DNA from: Vibrio superstes
Lineage (GTDB): Bacteria > Pseudomonadota > Gammaproteobacteria > Enterobacterales > Vibrionaceae
Assembly (NCBI RefSeq): GCF_003569005.1
Contig: NZ_BCUR01000004.1
Span: 2,196,893 to 2,260,892, forward strand
Direction: 5' to 3'
DNA length: 64,000 bases
Positions 1 through 6,897 of this stretch are shown in pieces. Numbering within the stretch: position 1 is the stretch's first letter; each line of letters starts with the position of its first letter. The position numbers and the translations under genes were made by a program. The notes beneath the pieces are model-generated. The model had not been told where the DNA came from. It searched no databases and saw nothing but the letters and a program-made list of their open reading frames with translations.

Positions 1-1
1 A

Positions 2-697
2 CGTTCAATTCGTAATGATGAACGTAGTCGAGCTAATGAAGACCGCTCGATCAACAATGAGACCAAGACAGAACATAATCGCCGTCAAATTGAAAATAAC
101 CAAGAAGGCATAAAAAATAACACTGATGCAATCAAAGACACTAACACTCGTATCACCGATGAAGTAGCTAAACAAGATACTATAAACAATGAAGCTAAGT
201 CTGAACGATCCAATAACCGCAACGATATAAACAAGAATACCAAGCGTATTGATGACGAAATTGAAGCAGGAAAAAAAGAGTCAGAGGTAACTGTTCGCGC
301 TGCTATCACTGAATTCGAAAAGCAAGACCGAGTCATAGAAAGACAACAAACCTCCATCGAATCTAACTCTACAGCGATTTCGAAGAACAGTGCGAGGATT
401 GATAGTCTTGAAGAGGCAATCAAACAACAAGGACAAGAAATGAGAGAGCGCTATGACGGCGTTAAAGCAACAATGCATGCTGTTACCAATGCGCGCCCGG
501 TAGCTTACGGCGTTGGTGAATTCGCGGTTGGTGCTGGTATTGGTGCTGCAGGTTCAAAACAAGCGCTAGCTATTGGTGGCGCCTACCGTTTTAATGAGTC
601 TTGGAGTAGTTCATTTACCACTGCGTATGAAAGTGAAGGTAAACAAACTAAGGCTGACTTGTCTGCAGGTGTAGGTTTACATTACTCATTTAAGTAG
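2..697 (+). CDS. Trimeric autotransporter adhesin (YadA-type), 3' end only
   Basis: The frame is open from the first bases of the window to the stop at 695-697, so this is the C-terminal ~231 residues of a larger protein. The first ~145 residues are rich in Asn, Asp, Glu, Lys and Ile with heptad-like spacing and no Cys or Pro, as in a coiled-coil stalk. The last ~75 residues, from about 470, alternate Gly/Ala with aromatic residues and end in HYSFK. This matches the YadA C-terminal anchor, where three chains together build a 12-strand outer-membrane barrel. The likely role is surface adhesion. The stalk and anchor assignments come from composition and terminal pattern; head and signal peptide lie outside the window. 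Confidence 0.8.
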   Translation, partial: RSIRNDERSRANEDRSINNETKTEHNRRQIENNQEGIKNNTDAIKDTNTRITDEVAKQDTINNEAKSERSNNRNDINKNTKRIDDEIEAGKKESEVTVRAAITEFEKQDRVIERQQTSIESNSTAISKNSARIDSLEEAIKQQGQEMRERYDGVKATMHAVTNARPVAYGVGEFAVGAGIGAAGSKQALAIGGAYRFNESWSSSFTTAYESEGKQTKADLSAGVGLHYSFK

Positions 698-845
698 ATA
701 GCTACTCAAATTCTAGATAATATAAAAGACGACTTATATGAATTAGTTCAGACTAGATCTGACACTTCAATTTGAAAAGAAGAGGGTTACCTACTTTGAT
801 TAAAGGTGCTTATTCCGTAATCAAAGACAACAAGAGGTAACTCTC

Positions 846-974
846 ATGCTTCATACTCGCAATCCAATCATCAAACACACAGCTGGCCTTCTCAATCTTG
901 CAGGAGAACTCGGAAATTTATCTAAAACCTGTTAGATTATGGGCGTCTCCAAAGACTCTTTCTATCGTGATTAA
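846..974 (+). pseudogene. IS481-family transposase N-terminal remnant
   Basis: Translation from the ATG at 846 begins MLHTRNPIIKHTAGLLNLA, the characteristic opening of IS481-family transposases. It reaches an in-frame TAG after KTC, continues IMGVSKDSFYRD (the helix-turn-helix part) and stops at 972-974. Only ~42 codons of a ~300-codon gene remain and no DDE catalytic domain follows. The family call is by recall of the N-terminal pattern. Confidence 0.7.
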
Positions 975-1338
975 TAGTTGGTAGAAAAAGACAACAGGGT
1001 CAGGCTTTAGGTTTTTCCCCGCATTATTTTTTGTATGTCAAAATTGGCGGGCTATCTGAAACGTGTTAAAAAGTGAAAGAAACTTTGGGGCAGTTTCGTG
1101 TTACGCGACCCCATGAAAAATGATCTAGGCATTTCCAGCTTGTAGCCCTCCTTTCCCCATTCAATCGACCATATATTTCACAAACCAATGGTGTTTGTTC
1201 GCCCAAATCTTTCTAAATCTCTGAGAGATCCCTAACTACTTCCTCCAATCCCTAATTATTTTCCCGAGCCACATTGCCCTCTAGAATAGAGCTTGGCTAA
1301 GGTGAGTCAATCACAGAGCCCCTCTAGGCTCAGGATAG

Positions 1339-1581
1339 AATTTAGTTCTTCAAAATCAGTGCTTTAAAATCAAATTTGACGGTCTACCTAGGTTTCAAAT
1401 CCCCATCTCTCCGCCACATTCGAAAGCCCATGCCTTAACAAATAGAGCTTATTTCGTTGCCCCAGTCGATTGGCATGTAACGAGCGAGTGGTACGAACAT
1501 GTTCTTACTCAAAAACCGAAATACTACGCACACCACAACTTTGCTAAAGATAAAATACGTTTAGGCTTTGTTGCTGCATGA
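1339..1581 (+). pseudogene. Orphan C-terminal coding fragment, unidentified
   Basis: A frame with no start codon runs from the stop at 1336-1338 to a TGA at 1579-1581. Its last ~45 residues look protein-like (AYFVAPVDWHVTSEWYEHVL and onward, ending LGFVAA). The family is not recognised. It may be the truncated 3' end of a lost gene, or chance. The upstream part overlaps the tRNA-like tail at 1391-1416, so only the later portion could be a relic. Confidence 0.25.
1391..1416 (+). repeat. tRNA-Ser 3'-end-like fragment, possible relic att site
   Basis: Bases 1394-1416 read TTCAAAT, then CCCC, then ATCTCTCCGCCA. This resembles the T-loop, the 3' T-stem strand and the acceptor plus CCA of a tRNA-Ser. 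No D-arm or anticodon arm lies upstream, so it is not a tRNA gene. Such 3' tails are left as attachment sites by integrative elements that use tRNA genes. Confidence 0.4.
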
Positions 1582-1773
1582 AGTGATCAAAGTAAATTAG
1601 ACTTAATTACATAGTAAGGAAACCGTTAATCAGTTGCCGTTTAAAATAACTTACTTCAACGTATTCGTCGAACCAAAAAAGGCACATCGAAATGCACCTT
1701 ATTCTCTTGGGAAACCATTGGGCAGTCTAATTGGGTGCCAAACAACCTGTTACTGTTCACACTCAAACACAGG

Positions 1774-1974
1774 CTAACTCTGCGCGCTCGCGAAACTATC
1801 ATGTACCCAGTTATCAATTTCCTTTTTCGGCCACCCGATAACAACCCCATCACTTGAAATCGGCTTGGGGAAGAGTCCTTTTTGGCGAATACGCCAGAAT
1901 GTCGTAGAGCTTAAACCTAAGTATTCTGACGTTTCTGTTACGTTCATTAACTTTAGTTGGTTTTTTTCCATCAT
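1774..1974 (-). CDS. AlpA-family phage/island transcriptional regulator
   Basis: A 66-residue protein with a winged-helix/excisionase-type DNA-binding fold: MNVTETSEYLGLSSTTFWRI is the helix-turn-helix, followed by a KGLFPKPI turn and a VIGWPKKEIDNWV wing, the standard AlpA arrangement. AlpA proteins are small activators of integrase or excision genes in P4-like phages and islands. A good ribosome site (AGGGGAG) lies 3 bases before the ATG at 1974; a second ATG follows directly. No integrase is present in the window, so it appears stranded. A perfect 19-bp palindrome lies just upstream. Confidence 0.8.
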   Translation of the reverse strand: MMEKNQLKLMNVTETSEYLGLSSTTFWRIRQKGLFPKPISSDGVVIGWPKKEIDNWVHDSFASAQS

Positions 1975-2371
1975 TACTCCCCTAGATAAAAGAGACTAGC
2001 CAACCAACTTGGTTGGCCTTCAAAGCAATACTTCTGCATTCAGTCTTAGTTGGCTATAGGTGTTCTACTTAAACACCTATATTTCTGCTTTTTCTAACGT
2101 GGTTATGGGATCGTGATAGCAAAAATGTTTTTGTTCAAGAGAACTAAACTGCATCCTAGGAAATGCTTAGACAAAAGAAGGTTAGGTTATTTAGTGCCTG
2201 AGTGTTAGAAGCAATATGTTTTCGAGCTTTATGCTTTAGCTCTAATCTCACCTTTCAACTATCTCCCACTTTCTGAGTCAATATAAGAGCCTTCGTTATC
2301 GACTTTTCAAACCGTTTCAATTATTGCCAACTCCCAACTTGACTAATTACTTGACTAAAAACGACAGAAAC
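1975..2371. other. Gene-free stretch upstream of alpA-like gene, with two dyads
   Basis: About 400 bases with no credible coding frame. It holds a perfect palindrome at 1999-2017 and an inverted repeat at 2056-2080 (ATAGGTGTT arms, short loop). Both are plausible operator or hairpin elements for the alpA-like gene. Confidence 0.4.
1999..2017. promoter_or_regulatory. 19-bp perfect palindrome upstream of alpA-like gene
   Basis: GCCAACCAA and TTGGTTGGC flank a single central base. The site ends ~25 bases from the start codon at 1974, a usual place for an operator or a 5'-UTR hairpin. No T-run follows on the minus strand, which argues against a terminator. Confidence 0.45.
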
Positions 2372-2372
2372 G

Positions 2373-2408
2373 AAAAAGGCCTGATGACTCAAAGAGTCAT
2401 CAGGCCTT
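2373..2408 (-). terminator. Rho-independent terminator of tRNA-Arg
   Basis: A 15-bp perfect stem (2376-2390 with 2394-2408) with a 3-base loop. On the minus strand it is followed by a run of five T. It lies 9 bases after the tRNA 3' end. Confidence 0.85.
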
Positions 2409-2416
2409 ATAGAATA

Positions 2417-2493
2417 TGGCGCGCCCTGTAGGATTCGAACCTACGACCACATCCTTAGAAGGGACGTGCTCTATCCAGCTGAGCTAAGGGCGC
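2417..2493 (-). tRNA. tRNA-Arg (anticodon UCU)
   Basis: A 77-base cloverleaf. The acceptor GCGCCCT pairs with AGGGCGC, followed by G and an encoded CCA. The D-arm is TAGCTCAGCTGGATAGAGC. The anticodon stem CGTCC/GGATG encloses loop CTTCTAA, giving anticodon TCT. The T-arm is TAGG/TTCGAAT/CCTA. It resembles E. coli argU, which reads rare AGA/AGG codons and is a well-known integration target. Its 3' end faces the decayed accessory region at 1-2.4 kb. Confidence 0.95.
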
Positions 2494-2608
2494 GCTATGG
2501 GGAAGGATTATACGAGTTGAGATACAATGGTCAACGGCTTTATTGAACATTATGATCTAAGTGCCGAAAAAAAAGTCAGCACTATACATTGTGGATATAA
2601 AATACTCG

Positions 2609-2624
2609 ACGCAAACGTTTGCTA
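2609..2624. promoter_or_regulatory. PurR operator upstream of folD
   Basis: ACGCAAACGTTTGCTA matches the PurR consensus ACGCAAACGTTTGCGT at 14 of 16 positions. It sits 70 bases before the folD ATG at 2694, in promoter range. It predicts repression of folD when hypoxanthine or guanine is abundant, which fits the use of formyl-THF in purine synthesis. Confidence 0.75.
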
Positions 2625-2693
2625 TGTAGCAAAACTGTTTCGTTTCTGCGACAATGCGCCAAAATGTTGAACCGCCTTAACTTAGGGATCGTC

Positions 2694-3548
2694 ATGACTG
2701 CTCAAAACATTGATGGAAAACTGATTTCTCAAACCGTTCGTTCTGAAGTTTCAGCTCGAGTAAAAGCTCGCACTGAAGCTGGGTTGCGTGCACCAGGCCT
2801 AGCTGTTGTTCTTGTGGGTCAAGACCCTGCATCTCAAGTCTATGTCGGTAGTAAGCGCCGCGCTTGTGATGAGGTTGGCTTTGTGTCTAAGTCTTTTGAC
2901 CTGCCATCTACTGCTACCGCGCAAGAGCTTTTAGAGCTGATTGACCAACTTAATGCTGATAATGAAATCGACGGCATCTTGGTTCAACTTCCGCTTCCAG
3001 CGGGTATCGACTCTACTGAGATCCTTGAGCGTATCACTCCAGAAAAAGATGTGGATGGCTTCCACCCTTATAACGTGGGGCGTCTTGCACAGCGTATGCC
3101 TAAGCTTCGCTCTTGTACGCCAAAGGGTATCATCACTCTGCTAGAGCGTTACAACGTACCAACACACGGTAAGCATGCGGTAATCGTCGGCGCTTCCAAC
3201 ATCGTTGGCCGCCCTATGACTCTTGAGCTTCTGCTGGCGGGCTGCACAACGACAACCTGTCACCGCTTTACTAAAGACTTAGAAAGCCACGTGCGTCAGG
3301 CCGATGTACTTGTGGTTGCGGTAGGTAAGCCTAACTTTATTCCGGGTAACTGGGTGAAAGAAGGCGCGATCGTGATTGATGTAGGCATTAACCGCCTAGA
3401 CAATGGCAAACTAATTGGTGACGTTGAGTATGATGTTGCGCGTGAGAGAGCAAGCCTTATCACTCCAGTACCAGGCGGTGTTGGCCCAATGACAGTGGCA
3501 AGCTTGATTGAAAATACCATGATTGCCTGCGAGCAGTTTGGTAAATAA
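2694..3548 (+). CDS. folD: Bifunctional methylene-THF dehydrogenase/methenyl-THF cyclohydrolase
   Basis: A cytosolic enzyme that oxidises 5,10-methylene-THF with NADP and hydrolyses the product to 10-formyl-THF, feeding purine synthesis and Met-tRNA formylation. The 284-residue length is standard. Catalytic Lys54 lies in YVGSKRR, QLPLP is at 98-102, the nucleotide-binding GASNIVGRPM follows, and PGGVGPMT lies near residue 260. The ATG at 2694 was chosen because family members begin MTAQNIDGK and AGGG precedes it; an earlier in-frame start at 2619 would read through the PurR operator. The gene is monocistronic, with a terminator immediately downstream. Confidence 0.97.
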   Translation: MTAQNIDGKLISQTVRSEVSARVKARTEAGLRAPGLAVVLVGQDPASQVYVGSKRRACDEVGFVSKSFDLPSTATAQELLELIDQLNADNEIDGILVQLPLPAGIDSTEILERITPEKDVDGFHPYNVGRLAQRMPKLRSCTPKGIITLLERYNVPTHGKHAVIVGASNIVGRPMTLELLLAGCTTTTCHRFTKDLESHVRQADVLVVAVGKPNFIPGNWVKEGAIVIDVGINRLDNGKLIGDVEYDVARERASLITPVPGGVGPMTVASLIENTMIACEQFGK

Positions 3549-3571
3549 GGCTCAAAACAACATAACAACAC

Positions 3572-3601
3572 AAAAAGAGCGAGGTTATCCTCGCTCTTTT
3601 T
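3572..3601. terminator. Bidirectional terminator between folD and mltB
   Basis: AAAAAGAGCGAGG pairs perfectly with CCTCGCTCTTTTT around a TTAT loop. T-runs on both strands serve the converging genes folD (+) and mltB (-). Confidence 0.9.
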
Positions 3602-3604
3602 AAA

Positions 3605-4606
3605 CTACTTCAGCTGATCCGCTAAGTGGCTCACTGCCAACCCAAAATAGTAGGAACGGTTCCATTTCATTAACACCTGATAGTTGTTATACACCAAGTA
3701 CACCCGTCCTGACGACGAATCTGGTGCTACCAGCCAAGCATCTATATCGTTTTTAAGCTTAGGTAAATCATGCCCTTGCAGGTTTCGAACTCCTAGCGCT
3801 TGCCACTGTGCTAATGTTTTGGCTTGCTCAAGCTGTCGCCCAAAGAGGCTGTTATCTAGAGGCTCAGATAAGGTCACCTGACGACCCCAGGTGTAGGTAT
3901 CATTCCATCCAGATTGCTTTAGATAGTTAGCAGCAGAGGCGAACACATCGGATTCATTCTTCCAAATATTTTTACTGCCATCACCGTTACCATCAGCCGC
4001 ATAATTTAAAAAAGAACTTGGCATAAACTGAGGCTGACCCATAGCTCCAGCCCACGACCCTTTCATATTTCTCGCTGTGATATGACCTTCATCTAAGATG
4101 GTTAGCGCCGCCATTAACTCATTGCGGAAAAACGTCTCACGGCGCCCTTCATAAGCCATAGTGGTCAAAGCATCAATCACATTGTAGCCGCCAGTCAGCA
4201 CGCCAAAGTTACTCTCAACGCCCCATAGAGCAACGATAAACCTTGGCTGGACGCCATAAAGCTCACCGATGCGCTCAAGCTCAGCTTGGTGTTTACGATA
4301 CTTCTGCTTGGCCTGTTTTACTTTCCACTTTGGTACAGCTCTAGGTATGTACTCATCCAGAGTGATTTTGTTTTCTGGCTGAGAACGATCAGCAGACACT
4401 GCACGTGGTTTAAACTGAACATTAGCAAAGGCACTTTCTATGGTTTTAGAAGTAATCCCCTGCTCTGCTGCCTCGCTTTTGAGCGCAACAACGTATTCAT
4501 CAAAGCTGGCACCTCGTTCAGGTATCTGCGTATTCGCTGATACTGAAAAACTACTTGCTAGTAAGATAAGCCCAATGCTTCTTGCGCACTTCAACATCCT
4601 TATCAT
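3605..4606 (-). CDS. mltB: Lytic murein transglycosylase B, periplasmic (SLT_2 family)
   Basis: Cleaves the MurNAc-GlcNAc bond of peptidoglycan, leaving 1,6-anhydro-MurNAc ends. Residues 1-24 form a signal peptide with a likely cut after SVSA. There is no lipobox Cys, so unlike E. coli MltB the product should be soluble, like Slt35. Catalytic Glu131 lies in WGVESNFG, and AGAMGQPQFMPSSF is the substrate-cleft motif. A C-terminal peptidoglycan-binding part ends the protein. The 333-residue length is typical. The start could also be the ATG three codons in. Convergent with folD. Confidence 0.88.
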   Translation of the reverse strand: MIRMLKCARSIGLILLASSFSVSANTQIPERGASFDEYVVALKSEAAEQGITSKTIESAFANVQFKPRAVSADRSQPENKITLDEYIPRAVPKWKVKQAKQKYRKHQAELERIGELYGVQPRFIVALWGVESNFGVLTGGYNVIDALTTMAYEGRRETFFRNELMAALTILDEGHITARNMKGSWAGAMGQPQFMPSSFLNYAADGNGDGSKNIWKNESDVFASAANYLKQSGWNDTYTWGRQVTLSEPLDNSLFGRQLEQAKTLAQWQALGVRNLQGHDLPKLKNDIDAWLVAPDSSSGRVYLVYNNYQVLMKWNRSYYFGLAVSHLADQLK

Positions 4607-4625
4607 GCTATCTGTATTCCTTTAG

Positions 4626-4913
4626 TTAATCAGCCGAATCGTCTTGCTCTTTTTTACGTCGCTTATAGGCATCCAATTCATTCTCAACTGGAGGTGGCAA
4701 CTGCAGGAAGAAGCCATCGCTCAGCAGTGACTCTTTTACTTTATCGACATTGACAGTGGCAAGACCGCGCTTCGCTAAATTCACCACCATCACCATGGTC
4801 GGCTTACCGAACATCTGCATCAATTGATCTGGCACTGCAGAAAAATCATCTTTCTTAGTGATGTAGAGGTACATCCCCTGTTTTTTGTTACTTTTATAGA
4901 TTGCACAAATCAT
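4626..4913 (-). CDS. ycgL: YcgL domain protein
   Basis: A 95-residue protein of the YcgL family (formerly DUF709), a small alpha/beta fold of unknown biochemical function found in gammaproteobacteria. The opening MICAIYKSNKKQGMYLYI and the central FGKPTMVMVVNL match the family. In E. coli ycgL also lies next to minC, so the linkage is conserved. It starts divergently from minC with 177 bases between them and lies 19 bases upstream of mltB, possibly on one transcript with it. AAGG precedes the ATG. Confidence 0.9.
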   Translation of the reverse strand: MICAIYKSNKKQGMYLYITKKDDFSAVPDQLMQMFGKPTMVMVVNLAKRGLATVNVDKVKESLLSDGFFLQLPPPVENELDAYKRRKKEQDDSAD

Positions 4914-5090
4914 ATATCGCCTTGATCTATCGAGTTCATATCCAAGCTTAAACAGCTAAAGTGTCAATTTTAAAGACTTTGTGTAATTTTGAGCTTAAAA
5001 CCAACATTTGACAACAAGTTACTTGTTCGTTGTCACTATGATAGATAACATAACAGGTAACTGTTTGATTATATGCCAAGGCTAGGTTAG

Positions 5091-5753
5091 ATGTCTCAAA
5101 CTCCAGATCTAAAGGGAAGCAGTTTTCCACTTACTGTGCTTCACATGTATGAGCACGACACTGATTCAGCAATTCGTTATTTAGATGAAAAAGTGGCTAA
5201 GGCCCCTGCCTTTTTCAAAGCTGCTCCACTGGTCGTTAACCTGTCTCAGGCAAGCTCTGAGCTCGATTTAGCTCGTCTCAAACAAGGCATTATTAATATT
5301 GGTATGGTGCCTGTAGGCGTCACCGATTGCACCAACAAACACCTCGAAAAGCTAGCAAGAGAAGCTGGGCTTGCTGTTATGACTGGTACCAACCGTCCAG
5401 ATAAGGCACCCGTAGCCATTACGCCAAGCAAAATTATTCGTACTCCAGTGCGTTCTGGACAACAGATCTATGCCAAAGATAGCGACCTTATCATCCTGAG
5501 CCATGTGAGCGCTGGTGCAGAGGTGATCGCTGACGGAAGCATTCATATCTATGGCACTTTGCGCGGACGTGCTATCGCTGGCGCGAGCGGGCAAGCAGCC
5601 TCAATACTTTGCCATAACATGCAAGCAGAATTAGTCTCCATTGCTGGAAACTATTGGCTTAGCGAACAAATAGAATCTCACTTCTGGGGAGAAAAAGTGA
5701 TCTTGGGTTTAACGGACCAAACCCTGCACTGCGATCTCCTCAATATTAAATAA
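5091..5753 (+). CDS. minC: Septum site-determining protein MinC
   Basis: Inhibitor of FtsZ ring assembly, delivered to the poles by MinD. The N-terminal domain (about 1-105) carries the FtsZ-antagonist fold and starts with the conserved LKGSSFPLTVLH. The C-terminal domain (about 115-220) is a right-handed beta-helix with the family signatures TPVRSGQQIYA and SHVSAGAEVIADGSIHIYG. The 220-residue length is normal. First gene of the minCDE operon, 11 bases before the minD start; AGGTTAG serves as ribosome site. Confidence 0.97.
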   Translation: MSQTPDLKGSSFPLTVLHMYEHDTDSAIRYLDEKVAKAPAFFKAAPLVVNLSQASSELDLARLKQGIINIGMVPVGVTDCTNKHLEKLAREAGLAVMTGTNRPDKAPVAITPSKIIRTPVRSGQQIYAKDSDLIILSHVSAGAEVIADGSIHIYGTLRGRAIAGASGQAASILCHNMQAELVSIAGNYWLSEQIESHFWGEKVILGLTDQTLHCDLLNIK

Positions 5754-5764
5754 AGGATAAAATG

Positions 5765-6577
5765 ATGGCACGTATCATTGTTGTTACTTCAGGAAAAGGC
5801 GGCGTAGGGAAAACCACCTCCAGTGCTGCTATTGCATCGGGTCTAGCCCTGCAGGGTAAGAAGACCGCTGTTATCGATTTCGATATCGGTCTACGAAACC
5901 TAGACCTTATTATGGGCTGTGAGCGCCGCGTAGTGTATGACTTCGTTAATGTCATCAACGGCGAAGCGACACTAAACCAAGCGCTTATTAAAGATAAGCG
6001 CACAGAAAACCTATTCATTCTGCCTGCATCGCAAACTCGTGATAAAGACGCACTTTCTAAAGAAGGCGTTCAGCAAGTATTGAATGACCTAGACGAAATG
6101 GGTTTTGATTTTGTTATCTGTGATTCTCCAGCGGGTATCGAGCAAGGTGCATTAATGGCATTGTACTTTGCCGATGAAGCGGTTGTAACAACCAATCCTG
6201 AAGTATCATCAGTGCGCGATTCAGACCGTATCCTAGGTATTCTTGATTCTAAGTCACGCCGCGCGGAACAAGGCCTTGAGCCTGTGAAGACGCACCTGCT
6301 ACTGACTCGTTACCATCCTGCCCGCGTAACTCAAGGTGAAATGCTTAGCGTGGAAGATGTAGAAGAAATTCTTCACATCAACCTATTAGGCGTGATTCCT
6401 GAGAGCCAAGCGGTACTGAATGCGTCTAACAAGGGCGTGCCAGTTATCTTTGACGAGCAGTCTGATGCAGGCATGGCTTACCACGACACTGTACAGCGTC
6501 TACTAGGTGAGCAGATCGAATTTCGATTCCTTACGGAGCCGAAGAAAGGTATCTTCAAACGTCTATTTGGGGGTTAA
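5765..6577 (+). CDS. minD: Septum site-determining ATPase MinD
   Basis: Membrane-cycling ParA-type ATPase that recruits MinC and is released by MinE, producing pole-to-pole oscillation. The deviant Walker A is KGGVGKTT with signature Lys11 and Lys16. Walker A' Asp40 lies in DFDIGLRNLD, and FVICDSPAGIE is the switch II/Walker B region. The last residues, KKGIFKRLFGG, form the amphipathic membrane-targeting helix. I start at the second of two adjacent ATGs (5762, 5765), because orthologues begin MARIIVVTSGKGG and AAGGAT lies at proper spacing. The minE start follows 7 bases after the stop. Confidence 0.97.
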   Translation: MARIIVVTSGKGGVGKTTSSAAIASGLALQGKKTAVIDFDIGLRNLDLIMGCERRVVYDFVNVINGEATLNQALIKDKRTENLFILPASQTRDKDALSKEGVQQVLNDLDEMGFDFVICDSPAGIEQGALMALYFADEAVVTTNPEVSSVRDSDRILGILDSKSRRAEQGLEPVKTHLLLTRYHPARVTQGEMLSVEDVEEILHINLLGVIPESQAVLNASNKGVPVIFDEQSDAGMAYHDTVQRLLGEQIEFRFLTEPKKGIFKRLFGG

Positions 6578-6584
6578 TTAATTT

Positions 6585-6845
6585 ATGTCTTTACTAGAAT
6601 TTTTCCGTCCAAAAAAGAAGACGACGGCTAACGTTGCCAAAGAGCGTTTGCAGATCATTGTTGCAGAGCGTCGCAGTCATGACGACCCAGCGCCGTCTTA
6701 CCTGCCAGAACTTAAGGCTGATATCTTGAAGGTTATCAGCAAGTATGTAGACATTGATCCAAATATGGTGAACGTCTCTTTTGAGCACAAAGATGATGAC
6801 ATTTCTGTACTCGAATTGAACGTGAAATTACCAGAAGAAGAGTAA
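6585..6845 (+). CDS. minE: Cell division topological specificity factor MinE
   Basis: Stimulates MinD ATPase and restricts MinCD to the poles. The 86-residue length is standard. The membrane-binding N-terminus MSLLEFFRPKKK is present, followed by the anti-MinCD helix AKERLQIIVAERR (about 19-31), then the C-terminal dimerising topological-specificity domain. Last gene of minCDE; a strong terminator starts 23 bases after the stop. Confidence 0.97.
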   Translation: MSLLEFFRPKKKTTANVAKERLQIIVAERRSHDDPAPSYLPELKADILKVISKYVDIDPNMVNVSFEHKDDDISVLELNVKLPEEE

Positions 6846-6868
6846 CTCTTACTCTGACAGAAAAAAGT

Positions 6869-6896
6869 AAGGCGATGATTTCTCATCGCCTTTTTT
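6869..6896. terminator. Terminator between minE and rnd
   Basis: AAGGCGATGA and TCATCGCCTT pair around a TTTC loop, followed by a T-run at 6891-6896. It ends the minCDE transcript; A residues on the other side may let it serve rnd as well. Confidence 0.88.
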
Positions 6897-6897
6897 A

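Larger units (their letters stand above)
698..1773. other. Decayed accessory DNA between adhesin and alpA-like gene
   Basis: About 1.1 kb without an intact gene. It contains an IS481-type transposase remnant (846-974), a tRNA-Ser-like 3' tail (1391-1416) and an orphan open frame (1339-1581). The rest is AT-rich and full of stops in all frames. The pattern fits a region of repeated insertion and deletion next to the tRNA-Arg gene at 2417-2493. Confidence 0.6.

Noticed and set aside
85..423. Minus-strand ORF of 112 codons at the window start
   Set aside because: Antisense shadow of the coiled-coil stalk of the adhesin; the low-complexity hydrophobic translation is an artefact.
440..697. A complete 85-residue protein starting at 440
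   Set aside because: The same frame is open to the window start; this Met is inside the adhesin just before the anchor domain.
1656..1853. Minus-strand ORF overlapping the alpA-like gene
   Set aside because: Overlaps a recognisable gene in another frame, with no ribosome site or family.
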